Shown: positions 7,767 through 16,495, numbered from the stretch's first letter. The stretch: 46,091 nt of DNA from Sphingobacteriales bacterium (GCA_014763615.1 JACXVB010000021.1:1-46091), one strand, 5' to 3'. The notes: generated from the letters alone by a model not told the origin. Translations and numbers: made by a program.

Positions 7767-7837
7767 AGGAATCATTTTTGGATGAAAGAATCTGTTAAAT
7801 TAGACGAGTTTTAAAATTGAATTTCTTTAATGGCTTC

Positions 7838-9991
7838 ATGAGGCGCTTTTGCATATTATTATTTTTAGTTTTTCTTGCCTTTAGGGTAGTTGCATCTGAT
7901 TTTTCTGATTCTACCAAGAGAATTCGCCGTGTTATGAAAGAAATTGTGGCCGCACAAAAAAACAAACCATTTGTAGGTTTTGAAACCAATGTGTACCTAA
8001 AAAGTACACTTATTTTAGATCAGAAGCCCAAAAGGCTTTTAGGTGTAAAGCTGAGTGAGGATATTAATCTCAGAAATCATCAACTACTCTGGCTTTATGA
8101 AGCCTATTCTAATCTCTATTACACCCCAAAAAATGGTTTTCAAGAATGGATTAAAGCTACCAAAAGCTATGGAAGTTATCCATCATGGGAGTTTAAAAGC
8201 TCGGCTCAGATGCAGGTTGATTTTAGGAAAAGCATCATCAAACTAGAAGCTTTTAGTAAAGCAAGTTTTATCTCTCCACTGGCAAATAATGCTTTTAGTT
8301 TTTATGATTATGAGATTGAGCATATCGCAAATGGGGATATTTACATCAAGGTGAAACCTAAAAGAATGAATACGCCAACCTTTGATGGTTATTTGGAAAT
8401 AGATGGAAAAACAAAGCAGCTTAAATTCTTGGAATTAAAACTAAGTGACGATAAGCGACTCAATTTTATTGATACGCTAAAGATTCAACAGAAATTTGAG
8501 GCTGATTGTACTTTACCCACCTACACTAAATTTTCTTATACCGGTAAGGTGATGAAATTTAAGTTTTCTGGTAAGAGCGAGGCGTTTTTTAGTGTTTATC
8601 AGGATATCAGGAATGCCCCTGATGAATTTGGTAGATTACAGTCTATTTTAGATAATGGAGCGGATAAAAACTCGGTTTTGCTAGATAGCGTAAGGATGAT
8701 TCCGCTAACTTTGCAGGAACGTATTTCGTATGAATATCAGGATGATTTAAAAAGGCAAAGAGAGATTAAAAGTACTTCCGATTCTTTAGATAGATTGGCC
8801 AGCAAACCCAAAGTTTTGCCCTTCATTTTTAGTGATTGGGTGGTAGAAAATAAACATCATAATCAAGCCCTAATTTTTAAGCCTTTGGTGCCTGCATTTT
8901 TTTATAATACGGTTGAAGGGTTTGGAATTAATTACGGAGTTACTTTTATCAATTATGCGGCTAGCCATAAATATTTATCAGTTACACCTAAATTTAGATA
9001 TGGGCTTAATAGTAAAGCTTTCAATTCTGATGTTTCATTGACTTGGCTTTACCGCCCGGAGAAAAGAGGGGTTTTAAACCTGAGTTTAGGAAGCACTTAT
9101 CGTGATTTAAACCCGAATGGCACTTTGAACTCTTTGCAAAACACATTAAACTCTTTGGTGTTTGAGCAAAATTTTATGAAGCTGTATCGCAAACAGTATT
9201 TCAGTATCAGTAGCGGACGTGAGGTTTTAAATAATCTTTATCTTTCTTTAGGTTCGGAAGTGTCGAAAAATTTTGCGGAGGATAATCAATATGAATATGC
9301 TTTTAGAGATATTAAAGCTAGGAATTTTAGTTCAAACAATCCACTTTATCCGCAATCACAAACTAAATTATTTCCAGATTATACCTCCTTCTTTTTAAAT
9401 GCTTCATTGGTGTATAGTTTTAGCCAGCATTATATTATGGAGGATGGGGAGAAACTTTATAAAAATCCGAAAGGGCCAAGAATGATTTTTTCCTACCGAA
9501 AGGGGATTCCTAAAGTTTTCAATTCAAAGTCGGATTATGATTATTTTGAAGTAGAGCTTCAGCAAGAAAAATTGGATATGGGTTTGTGGGGTTACGGCTC
9601 TTATTCTATATCTATTGGGCAGTTTTTTAACATAGCCAATGTGTATTATCCAGAGTGGCGGCACTTCACCGGAAACCTAGCCTTGGTTTTCAATCCCGGA
9701 TTAAAGAGTTTTCACCTGCTTAATTTTTATACTTATAGCACTAATCAACGCTTTATGGAGGCGCATTTTGAGCATAATTTTAATCAGCACTTTTCTAGTC
9801 AAATTCCTCTGCTCAAGAATTTAAAGTTAGAAGAATTACTAGGCGGAGCATTTCTTTATCAACCTCAGAAAAAGCAATACTATGAAGCTTACATTGGTTT
9901 AAGGCGATTGATGTTCAGAGCAGATTACGCTGTGTCTTTTGATAGCCATGGGAAATTAGCTCAAGGATTTAAGATTTCTTATAATTTTTAA
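7838..9991 (+). CDS. DUF5686-family outer-membrane protein, short form
   Basis: A secreted protein of ~717 residues. The ATG at 7838 gives a clean signal peptide (MRRFCILLFLVFLAFRVVAS); the open frame extends 7 codons further to a TTG. It matches the downstream paralogue along its length: SPLANNAFSFYDYEI / SPIADNALFYYDYKL, FYNTVEGFGINYGV / SYNTVEGFVINYGA, IYYPxxxHFTGN. The C-terminal half is strand-rich and ends in NF, suggesting a beta-barrel in the outer membrane. Unlike most DUF5686 proteins it lacks the N-terminal carboxypeptidase-regulatory-like domain. No activity is known for the family. The last ~190 bp also occur, 94% identical, at 12919-13109. Confidence 0.8.
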   Translation: MRRFCILLFLVFLAFRVVASDFSDSTKRIRRVMKEIVAAQKNKPFVGFETNVYLKSTLILDQKPKRLLGVKLSEDINLRNHQLLWLYEAYSNLYYTPKNGFQEWIKATKSYGSYPSWEFKSSAQMQVDFRKSIIKLEAFSKASFISPLANNAFSFYDYEIEHIANGDIYIKVKPKRMNTPTFDGYLEIDGKTKQLKFLELKLSDDKRLNFIDTLKIQQKFEADCTLPTYTKFSYTGKVMKFKFSGKSEAFFSVYQDIRNAPDEFGRLQSILDNGADKNSVLLDSVRMIPLTLQERISYEYQDDLKRQREIKSTSDSLDRLASKPKVLPFIFSDWVVENKHHNQALIFKPLVPAFFYNTVEGFGINYGVTFINYAASHKYLSVTPKFRYGLNSKAFNSDVSLTWLYRPEKRGVLNLSLGSTYRDLNPNGTLNSLQNTLNSLVFEQNFMKLYRKQYFSISSGREVLNNLYLSLGSEVSKNFAEDNQYEYAFRDIKARNFSSNNPLYPQSQTKLFPDYTSFFLNASLVYSFSQHYIMEDGEKLYKNPKGPRMIFSYRKGIPKVFNSKSDYDYFEVELQQEKLDMGLWGYGSYSISIGQFFNIANVYYPEWRHFTGNLALVFNPGLKSFHLLNFYTYSTNQRFMEAHFEHNFNQHFSSQIPLLKNLKLEELLGGAFLYQPQKKQYYEAYIGLRRLMFRADYAVSFDSHGKLAQGFKISYNF

Positions 9992-10057
9992 CTTTTGTTT
10001 AACATATTTTTTGGCTAATAGTGCCTAAATTTATAGCTTGAGTAAACATTTTTTCAA

Positions 10058-12514
10058 ATGAAAAACAGTCAACTAACTATTTTATTGGTTTTCTTGTCTT
10101 CTTTTTGTTATGCTCAAACCTTTGTTATCAAAGGGGTTGTAAAGGATACTGAGAAGCATCCCATACCTTTTGCAACTGTATTTATTAAAGACGGCACTAT
10201 TGGAACCTCTGCCAATGTGAATGGAGAATATACTTTAAAAGTTAAAGGGGGTAAGTATGAAATATCTTACAGTGCTGTTGGATTTAAATCTATTGTGAAA
10301 GCCTTAACTGTAAATGATAATGTAATTATAGACGCAACTTTATCTGTTGAATCTTATATTTTGAAGGATGTTATTGTAACAAATGCTGGGGAAGATCCTG
10401 CTTATTCAATTATTAGAAAAGCAATTGCTGCAAGAAAGAAACATTTAAAAGAAACACCGCCATATCATTGTGATGTATATATCAAAGGAGTGCAACGTTT
10501 GTTAAAAACTCCTGAAAAGTTTTTGGGTAAAGATTTGAATAAGCCAGCACAAGAAGTGGGCTTAGACTCTAATAGAACAGGAATAGTTTACCAATCTGAG
10601 TCGCAATCTGTACTCAGTTTTTCACCTCCTAACTATTACCATGAGGAAATGGTATCATCTAAAGTAGCGGGGAACAACCGTTCTTTTAGTTTCAACAGAG
10701 CTACGGAGTTGATTTTAAATTTTTATAAAAATTATCAGGATTGGACTGGCCTGAGTAACCGACCTTTTGTATCGCCGATTGCTGATAATGCTTTGTTTTA
10801 TTATGATTACAAATTGATAGGCAGTACTATTGAAAATGGAGAACTTATTAATAAAATACAGTTAATACCTAAAAGAAATTATGACCCTGTTTATCACGGA
10901 TATATTTACATTATAGAAGATAGCTGGCGCATTTTTGCTACTAATTTTTTAATGAGCAAGGAATCTAATATTGCTATTCTTGATAGTTTAAAGATAGAAC
11001 AACAATTTATACATGTGGGTAAAAAAAATTGGATGCCCTCAATTGTTAAATTCAAATTTACTGGAGGTTTCTTAGGCTTTAGGTTTGGCGGAAATTATAT
11101 AGGTGTTTATAGTGATTATGAACTGAATCCAAATTATCAGGGAACTAACTTCAAAGAAGTTTTAAAAATCACCAAAGACGTTAACAAAAAAGATTCTACC
11201 TATTGGAAAAATGCTCGACCAATTCCGCTAACACAAGAAGAAGTTGCCAATTATCAGTTAAAAGATAGTATCGCAAGAAAAAGAGAATCTAAACCTTATT
11301 TAGATAGTTTAGATCGGGTAAATAATAAGCTAAAGCCTTTTAAACTCCTACTAGGGGGATACAATCCAAGAGATAGATATCAACAGAAATTTTACCACAT
11401 TGATGGTTTTTTAAATGCATTGTCTTACAATACGGTGGAGGGTTTTGTAATTAACTACGGAGCTTATTACAATAAAAAAGTAGATACGGTAAATAATCGA
11501 TATTTATTTTGGAGCGGTAAATTGAGATATGGATTTTCGAATAAATTATTTAATGCAAATTCAAAATTGGTTTTACCTGTTTTTAAGCAACAAACTTTAA
11601 GTTTTTATTTGGGATCAGATGTAACGGATTTAAATGATAAAGGGAGTTTGAATATTTTAGAAAACAGTATTAACTCTTTACTTTATGAGAAGAATTTCTC
11701 TAAGTTTTATCAAAAAAAGTTTGGTGAGGTAACACTGTCTTCAGCAATTATTGGAGGCATGACAGGAAGTTTAGGGTTTGCCTATCAGTCTAATAAGTGG
11801 TTACCCAATACTTCTAATTATTCTATCAAGAATTATGCAAATCGAGATTTCACTTCAAATAATCCATTTTCGCCAAGCTCAGATGTTTCGCTATTTAAAG
11901 AGTATCAGAATTTTAATCTGAAACTGGGTTTGAGTTATAATTTTAGTAATAAATACGCCACTTATCCTACAGGTAAGTATTACCTTCCTTCTAAATGGCC
12001 AACTTTAAATCTACAGTATGAAAAAGGCATTTCAGGAATATTTGGCTCAGATGAAAGCTATGATTTCTTGAGTTTAGGACTTCGGAAATCAGACATTAAA
12101 TTAGGTTTTTATGGATCCTTTAGTTTTAGTACTGAAGTAGGTAAATTCTTGAATTCAGACAAAATATACTATCCTGATTTTAAACATTTCACAGGTAATC
12201 AGGCTTTATTTTTCTCTCGAACTCAAAACCAGTTTTTATTTTTAAGCTATTATTTACAAAGTACATCAAATGAATATCTAGAATTTCATGCAGAGCATAA
12301 TTTCTCAGGTTTTTTTACCAATAAAATACCACTTATACGCAAATTAAAACTGCAAGAATTGGTAGGATTTAACTATTTAACAATACCTACATTTAAAAAC
12401 TACAAAGAACTATACTTTGGTTTTTCTTATATTGGAATCAAAGCGTATTATGGCTTTGCTTTTGAAGGAAATAGGCAAGTACAATCTGGATTTAGAATAG
12501 CCTTTGGATTATAA
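10058..12514 (+). CDS. DUF5686-family outer-membrane protein with carboxypeptidase-like domain
   Basis: An 818-residue protein with signal peptide MKNSQLTILLVFLSSFCYA. A carboxypeptidase-D regulatory-like beta-sandwich covers residues ~22-108 (IKGVVKDTEKHPIPFATVFI, GEYTLKV, ISYSAVGFKS), followed by the DUF5686 region and a strand-rich C-terminal half ending in AFGL. This is the standard architecture of the family. It is thought to be an outer-membrane barrel protein, with the N-terminal domain in the periplasm as in SusC proteins. It follows the short paralogue by 66 bp on the same strand and clearly arose by tandem duplication. The residues shared between them cluster in the FYNTVEGF region and the C-terminal barrel strands. 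Confidence 0.85.
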   Translation: MKNSQLTILLVFLSSFCYAQTFVIKGVVKDTEKHPIPFATVFIKDGTIGTSANVNGEYTLKVKGGKYEISYSAVGFKSIVKALTVNDNVIIDATLSVESYILKDVIVTNAGEDPAYSIIRKAIAARKKHLKETPPYHCDVYIKGVQRLLKTPEKFLGKDLNKPAQEVGLDSNRTGIVYQSESQSVLSFSPPNYYHEEMVSSKVAGNNRSFSFNRATELILNFYKNYQDWTGLSNRPFVSPIADNALFYYDYKLIGSTIENGELINKIQLIPKRNYDPVYHGYIYIIEDSWRIFATNFLMSKESNIAILDSLKIEQQFIHVGKKNWMPSIVKFKFTGGFLGFRFGGNYIGVYSDYELNPNYQGTNFKEVLKITKDVNKKDSTYWKNARPIPLTQEEVANYQLKDSIARKRESKPYLDSLDRVNNKLKPFKLLLGGYNPRDRYQQKFYHIDGFLNALSYNTVEGFVINYGAYYNKKVDTVNNRYLFWSGKLRYGFSNKLFNANSKLVLPVFKQQTLSFYLGSDVTDLNDKGSLNILENSINSLLYEKNFSKFYQKKFGEVTLSSAIIGGMTGSLGFAYQSNKWLPNTSNYSIKNYANRDFTSNNPFSPSSDVSLFKEYQNFNLKLGLSYNFSNKYATYPTGKYYLPSKWPTLNLQYEKGISGIFGSDESYDFLSLGLRKSDIKLGFYGSFSFSTEVGKFLNSDKIYYPDFKHFTGNQALFFSRTQNQFLFLSYYLQSTSNEYLEFHAEHNFSGFFTNKIPLIRKLKLQELVGFNYLTIPTFKNYKELYFGFSYIGIKAYYGFAFEGNRQVQSGFRIAFGL

Positions 12515-12518
12515 AGAA

Positions 12519-12915
12519 TTTTTTTTCGAAGAGCAATCCCGATAAAAATTTAATAAGATTTTTCATAATTTTGAATATATTTTTTTGGGCTTTACTCACC
12601 ATATTAATACTTTCAAGAACACGAATCACCATTCGGCTTCCCAATGAGCAATATGCGTAAATTCTTGGATGGATAGGTTCGTCTGTTGAAACATAAGTGT
12701 CTTTTGGATAAACTGTGGAAACATCTTTCAAACCATCAGCAGCAAAAGTAGAACCCCATAAGCCAGTTTCCTCTTCTAGCTACCATACAAAAGTGACTTT
12801 AAAAGGAAGTTCATCAGGATTTATATTTTTAAGGCTAACAAAAGACGAACACAACCTACACGACTGTCAAAAGCTCTAGCACTTGCTCTATTTTCACTCA
12901 ATCGAAGCGTTTTTT
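12519..12915 (-). pseudogene. Decayed unknown gene fragment
   Basis: The minus strand carries scattered coding-like text over ~400 bp. From the right it reads RLSENRASARAFDSRVG, then, one frame over, FVSLKNINPDELPFKVTFVW, an in-frame TAG near 12780, then LEEETGLWGSTFAADGLKDV and EPIHPRIYAYCSLGSRMVIRVLES down to a stop near 12519. At least one frameshift and one nonsense codon interrupt what looks like a single ancestral protein. I do not recognise the family. The 79-codon open frame at 12492-12731 is only its tail and begins with a TTG, so I do not call it intact. Confidence 0.4.
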
Positions 12916-12918
12916 TAG

Positions 12919-13109
12919 GCAAATTCCTCTGCTCAAGAATTTGAAATTAGAAGAATTACTGGGTGGTGCATTTCTTTATCAACCTCAGAAAAAGCAATAC
13001 TATGAAGCTTACCTTGGTTTAAGGCGATTGATGTTCAGCGCAGATTACTTTGTCTTTTGATAGCCATCGGAAATTAGCTCATGGATTTAAGATTTCTTAT
13101 AATTTTTAA
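12919..13109 (+). pseudogene. 3' remnant of a third DUF5686 gene
   Basis: This 191-bp segment matches the last 192 bases of the short DUF5686 gene (9800-9991) with about ten substitutions and a 2-bp deletion near 13048, so it no longer reads through to the end in frame. The match includes long identical blocks (for example positions 12971-13012 against 9851-9892) and ends at the same TAA. It has no start and no upstream part. It is a leftover of a third tandem copy, or of recombination between copies. Confidence 0.85.
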
Positions 13110-13116
13110 GGATTAA

Positions 13117-13205
13117 TACGTTTTGCTGGTGTTTTGGACAATAGATTGTATCCTTATTTTAATCCTAACTCATCGGATTTAATGAGTTTGAAAATTAGAG
13201 AATAA
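13117..13205 (+). pseudogene. Possible small coding remnant
   Basis: After the DUF5686 remnant the plus strand reads LIRFAGVLDNRLYPYFNPNSSDLMSLKIRE then TAA. It has coding character (no stop for 29 codons, mixed composition) but no start and no recognised family. It is probably the end of another deleted gene. The 40 bases after it, up to the amidohydrolase stop, hold nothing I can name. Confidence 0.25.
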
Positions 13206-13246
13206 TTGACCAAATCTGGATAGCCAGCAGTGTTGCACCCAAAAAA

Positions 13247-14647
13247 TCAATTTTTAATTTTTGCCAACATTTGATTTAAATCTTTTTGAGTGTAAACTTT
13301 TCCTTTAGTAATTACCGTTTGAACGCTGTCAATATTTTGGATATTGGCTAGTGGATTTTCTTTTAAGAAAATGATATCCGCGAGTTTTCCTTTACTGATA
13401 CTACCATAAGAAGCCGATTTATCAAAGAATTTTGGTCCGTTAACGAAAGAAGTTTGTAAGGCTTGTTGGGGGGTTAAACCCGATTTTACTAAAGCTTTTA
13501 ATTCTCCATGAATAGCTTCTCCGGGATAGGTATAAGAATTAAAAGCACCGCAATCAGAACCAGCCAATAAAGTTACTCCGGCATCATACATCGGTTTAAC
13601 CATTTCTCCAAACACCTCTTCTGTTTTGTTATGGATATCTCCGGTGGCACTTTTTGCAGCTCTTTTCGCATTCTCCACTCTACCAGCATAAGTTGCCTGA
13701 ATACCTTTTCCGATATAAGGAAGCAGCGCATCATGACTATGGTCATCTGTGGCAACATGTGCCAAAATCTGTCCGATATAAAGCGTCGGAGTAACAAAAA
13801 AGTTTTTTTCTGCTAAATGATGATAAACTTGAACAGCTAAAGCTGGATCATAAGTATTTGCAATCGTACTCATCATCTGATAACCAATATTCAATTTGGT
13901 TAAACTATCCGCCTTTGGCGAACAGGACTTTAGAACATAATACAAATGCTCTGAGCCATTTAATCCGTTATCCACGGCAGTGAGGATATTGGTTGTTAAA
14001 GGCATGTGGCCAGTAGTTTTCAAACCTCTTTTTTTAGCTTCTTTGAGGATAGCGAGGTAGGCATCGGAAGTTAAACTCCCATCGTAAATTTTAACAAAAT
14101 CAGAAGGGATAGCTTGTAAATCATCTAACGCTTTCTCGGCATCTTGTTGATTAAGTACCCTAATTGAACCGGCCCAAGTTGGTTTTGCGCCATCTAATTT
14201 TGGCCCAGAAGTAAAAATGGTTGGTCCTGCTAAAGTGCCTTCTTTAATTTCTTTTCTCCAGCCTAGTAAATGTGGAGTAATATCTCCGCCACAATCTCTC
14301 ACGGTAGTGACACCATAAGCCAAATACAGGGCTAAAAGATTTTTATTTTCTTGGGCTAAGGCCTCTCCTCCACGAAAATGAACATGGTTATCCCATAAGC
14401 CAGGCATCACATATTGGTTTTTAGCATCCACAATTTTAGTAGCACTGATGTTTCCCATTTTACGCATGTCCCCAACCAGTTGAATGGTATCATGGTTGAT
14501 AGCGATGAATTTCCAAGACAGGATTTTACCTTGATTTACGTCAACAATTTTAGCGTTGACAATCAATAAGTCATATTTAGGTTCAGGAATGTTTTTCCAA
14601 GACAGGAGGATAAATATGAAGCCGAAAAATAAATTGATTTTCCTCAT
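13247..14647 (-). CDS. Secreted metal-dependent amidohydrolase
   Basis: A 466-residue amidohydrolase-superfamily enzyme of the imidazolonepropionase/prolidase-like type. It has an N-terminal signal segment (MRKINLFFGFIFILLSW), a beta-sandwich start (YDLLIVNAKIVDVNQGKI), and the metal motif VMPGLWDNHVHF with His88 and His90. SDFVKIYDGS carries the lysine that is usually carboxylated. TGHMP and GSEHLYY give two further His ligands, and LLAGSDCGAF gives the catalytic Asp. Family members hydrolyse cyclic amides, imides or C-terminal dipeptides; the substrate here is unknown, and the location is probably periplasmic. The gene overlaps the stop of the DsrE-like gene by one base (TAATG), so the two are translationally coupled. 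Confidence 0.85.
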   Translation of the reverse strand: MRKINLFFGFIFILLSWKNIPEPKYDLLIVNAKIVDVNQGKILSWKFIAINHDTIQLVGDMRKMGNISATKIVDAKNQYVMPGLWDNHVHFRGGEALAQENKNLLALYLAYGVTTVRDCGGDITPHLLGWRKEIKEGTLAGPTIFTSGPKLDGAKPTWAGSIRVLNQQDAEKALDDLQAIPSDFVKIYDGSLTSDAYLAILKEAKKRGLKTTGHMPLTTNILTAVDNGLNGSEHLYYVLKSCSPKADSLTKLNIGYQMMSTIANTYDPALAVQVYHHLAEKNFFVTPTLYIGQILAHVATDDHSHDALLPYIGKGIQATYAGRVENAKRAAKSATGDIHNKTEEVFGEMVKPMYDAGVTLLAGSDCGAFNSYTYPGEAIHGELKALVKSGLTPQQALQTSFVNGPKFFDKSASYGSISKGKLADIIFLKENPLANIQNIDSVQTVITKGKVYTQKDLNQMLAKIKN

Positions 14648-15180
14648 TAGAGTTTGAAATTGATATAACCTTGCATTTCTAAACTACTCATTTTGGTAAG
14701 GCGAGAAAGTACAAGCTTAACATTGGGGTTAATATGGTTAGGATCTAATTTGGCGCCCATCACAGATTGACCGCATAGGTAAAAATCAATACCAGCATCT
14801 GCCATTTCTTGAATAGCTTTTATATTAGGGTTGCTTTTGCCAAATTTTTTCTGATAAGCGATATCGTCTAAGGTAACCCAAGTAGCGGCATGATAAATAA
14901 CTACTGCGATGTGAATGTGATCACGAGGAACACCGCCGTAAACTAATAAATTATATAATCTTGCAACAACTTCTAATTCGTTATCAACAGTACTGTCACT
15001 TTGCATTTTATCGCCCAGTTCAATGGCTATTTTATAATCAATTTTTGGGTCTGGATTTTCTACTTGGATGGGTAAAGTAAGTACACTCCCATAATCTTTT
15101 ATTACAGGATTTACCCTTTGAGCTTTTGCTGTAATACTAGTCAGTAACCCAAAGAGAATTAAAAAGCCAATTTTTTTCAT
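14647..15180 (-). CDS. Periplasmic DsrE/DsrF-like protein
   Basis: A 177-residue protein with a signal peptide (MKKIGFLILFGLLTSITAKA). The mature part matches the DsrE-like alpha/beta fold: KIAIELGDKM, EVVARLYNLLVYGGVP, HIHIAVVIYHAATW, NIKAIQEMADAGIDFYLCGQSVM. The cysteine in FYLCGQS is at the position used for sulfur transfer in DsrE/TusD proteins. Export, the lack of partner subunits and the pairing with an amidohydrolase argue against a role in cytoplasmic sulfur relay. This secreted subgroup is common in Bacteroidota and has no known function. It ends one base into the start of the amidohydrolase gene. Confidence 0.75.
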   Translation of the reverse strand: MKKIGFLILFGLLTSITAKAQRVNPVIKDYGSVLTLPIQVENPDPKIDYKIAIELGDKMQSDSTVDNELEVVARLYNLLVYGGVPRDHIHIAVVIYHAATWVTLDDIAYQKKFGKSNPNIKAIQEMADAGIDFYLCGQSVMGAKLDPNHINPNVKLVLSRLTKMSSLEMQGYINFKL

Positions 15181-15244
15181 GATTTAAATTTTAATACTTA
15201 AAGGTATGAAATAAAAGAAAGATTGGCTTAAAGGAATAAGATTA

Positions 15245-15475
15245 TTACATCTTTTTGGTGCTGTCTTTTGCAGCAGCATTGTATTTAGCCAAAGTATCTT
15301 TTAAAGAATAGCTGATGGGTGTGGTATAAATACTGGCTTGTGTGGAAGCGTAGGGAGAAGGATTTTTTGCGCTTTCATCTACAAAAATTCCGGAGTTAGG
15401 GTCTGAAGAGCATGATGTAGCCAATAAAATAAAAGCACCAAGTGCGAAGCTCAGTTTTAAAATATCTTTATTCAT
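15245..15475 (-). CDS. Small lipoprotein (76 aa)
   Basis: A short exported lipoprotein: signal peptide MNKDILKLSFALGAFILLATSC with Cys22 as acylation site, then a Ser/Asp/Asn/Pro-rich unstructured stretch and a lysine-rich end (AAAKDSTKKM). No domain can be recognised. It lies 64 bp upstream of the DsrE-like gene on the same strand and may be co-transcribed with it and the amidohydrolase. The coding call rests on the convincing signal peptide and lipobox. Confidence 0.65.
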   Translation of the reverse strand: MNKDILKLSFALGAFILLATSCSSDPNSGIFVDESAKNPSPYASTQASIYTTPISYSLKDTLAKYNAAAKDSTKKM

Positions 15476-15565
15476 GTCATGATTTGTTTAAAAATTTAAC
15501 TCCGAAAAAGTGGATTTGTTTTATGAAGGTAAGGGAATTTTTATTGAAGATTTAAAACTATTATC

Positions 15566-15589
15566 TCGGTCTGTGTCCTCACAGACCGA
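15566..15589 (+). repeat. REP palindrome, copy 1
   Basis: TCGGTCTGTG and CACAGACCGA form a perfect 10-bp stem with loop TCCT. The flanks are C on the left and AAC on the right (orientation A). It lies 8 bp beyond the stop codon of the RAYT transposase gene, so a copy borders that end of the gene. Confidence 0.9.
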
Positions 15590-15597
15590 AACGACAT

Positions 15598-16152
15598 TTA
15601 AAACGCTTCCGTAATGTTTGTTAAGAAATTAAATTTATCTAAATCAGTTTCATAAAAATTGGCTGATGACCATTTATAACTTTCCGGAGTTTTAGCTAAG
15701 CCCCATTTTTCTTGTAAGGGATTGTGGTGAATGTAATCTATTTTCTGAATCACTTTTTCTTTTGAATCCATTAAAACAGCCAAAGCATCTCTTTGCCAAA
15801 ATCTATATTTTCTTTCCGTTTCTTCTACTTTAAAATGAAGCAACAATTCTGGATTATTTTGTCTGAGTAATTTTTGAAATTGATGAGCAGTGAATTTATT
15901 AAAACTAGCGTGTGGCATTTCTTTGCCATTTAAAGTTTTCATTTCCCAAACTAAATGGACGTGATTGGGCATGATTACAAAAGCGTAAACAATGATTTTT
16001 TCTCTGGAAACTAACTCTTTTAAAGTATCAACGATGATAATTTTATATTCATCAGCAGCTAATAATGTTTTCCAGTCTTTGATAGTTGATGTCCAAAAGT
16101 AAACATTATCCAAAAGCATGATGGAATTTCTTTGTACCTTAAACATATCCAT
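15598..16152 (-). CDS. REP-associated tyrosine transposase (RAYT, IS200-like Y1)
   Basis: A 184-residue Y1 transposase of the RAYT family. The HUH metal motif is in VIMPNHVHLVWEM, and the catalytic tyrosine is most likely the Tyr of KIDYIHHNPLQEKWGL. PESYKWSSANFY is the usual C-terminal RAYT signature. RAYTs bind and cut single-stranded REP hairpins and are usually single-copy domesticated genes that maintain REP elements. Copies of a matching palindrome stand 8 bp after the stop and 45 bp before the start, in opposite orientation, with two more copies upstream. There are no IS200 left/right ends or a TnpB gene. The open frame looks intact. Confidence 0.9.
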   Translation of the reverse strand: MDMFKVQRNSIMLLDNVYFWTSTIKDWKTLLAADEYKIIIVDTLKELVSREKIIVYAFVIMPNHVHLVWEMKTLNGKEMPHASFNKFTAHQFQKLLRQNNPELLLHFKVEETERKYRFWQRDALAVLMDSKEKVIQKIDYIHHNPLQEKWGLAKTPESYKWSSANFYETDLDKFNFLTNITEAF

Positions 16153-16197
16153 GATTAAAGATAAAGAATTTGGTGGTTAATTTTGGAATTGGTGGTT

Positions 16198-16221
16198 TCG
16201 GTCTGTGGGGACACAGACCGA
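16198..16221 (-). repeat. REP palindrome, copy 2
   Basis: TCGGTCTGTG and CACAGACCGA with loop GGGA, flanked by TT on the left and GG on the right. Relative to copy 1 it is inverted (orientation B). It lies 45 bp upstream of the RAYT start codon, so the gene sits between two inverted REP copies. Confidence 0.9.
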
Positions 16222-16286
16222 GGTGGGACCGTGGTGACATAATTTTTGCTCATTTCCCAGATACAGTCCTTTGTTTTCTAAAAGCA

Positions 16287-16313
16287 TTTCAGTGACCCTG
16301 CGGAACACTGAAA
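16287..16313. repeat. Hairpin in intergenic repeat island (TTTCAGTG stem)
   Basis: TTTCAGTG (16287-16294) and CACTGAAA (16306-16313) form a perfect 8-bp stem around ACCCTGCGGAA. It is unlike the REP palindromes. It resembles short G+C-rich hairpins scattered between genes in Sphingobacteriaceae, an assignment from memory that a genome search should test. Confidence 0.6.
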
Positions 16314-16327
16314 CGAGAAGGAGAAAG

Positions 16328-16356
16328 ATGCTGATCCGCCAGTCGGCGGACAGCAT
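16328..16356. repeat. Hairpin in intergenic repeat island (ATGCTG-TCCGCC stem)
   Basis: ATGCTGaTCCGCC and GGCGGACAGCAT form a 12-bp stem with one bulged A and loop AGTC. The context TGTCATGCTG... on the minus strand resembles a dispersed Bacteroidota intergenic repeat. It is clearly richer in G+C than its surroundings. Confidence 0.6.
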
Positions 16357-16387
16357 GACAGGAGGTGTAGATTTTGGATTAAGTGAT

Positions 16388-16411
16388 TTCGGTCTGTGGG
16401 GACACAGACCG
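16388..16411 (-). repeat. REP palindrome, copy 3
   Basis: The same palindrome with loop GGGA, flanked by TT and GG (orientation B). It forms a head-to-head pair with copy 4, 30 bp away, as in the paired REP (BIME-like) units that RAYTs mobilise. Confidence 0.9.
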
Positions 16412-16441
16412 AGGAAGAGATAAACTCCAAACCCCTCCACC

Positions 16442-16465
16442 TCGGTCTGTGTCCTCACAGACCGA
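16442..16465 (+). repeat. REP palindrome, copy 4
   Basis: The palindrome with loop TCCT, flanked by CC on the left and AA on the right (orientation A). It has the same loop as copy 1 and is inverted relative to copy 3. Confidence 0.9.
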
Positions 16466-16495
16466 AACTCAACTTCCTTGCAATGCCCTAAGTAA

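Noticed and set aside
7817..7837. Upstream TTG start for the short DUF5686 protein
   Set aside because: The ATG at 7838 gives a normal signal peptide; the seven extra residues would only weaken it.
12492..12731. 79-codon open frame on the minus strand as an intact gene
   Set aside because: It begins with TTG inside longer coding-like text that is cut by a stop and a frameshift upstream, and its end overlaps the DUF5686 gene; it is better seen as the tail of a decayed gene.
13631..13816. Antisense open frames inside the amidohydrolase gene
   Set aside because: They are shadows of a well-supported coding region and have no signal, motif or promoter of their own.
15566..16465. CRISPR array
   Set aside because: The repeats are palindromes in both orientations with unequal spacing around a transposase gene; there is no regular repeat-spacer pattern.
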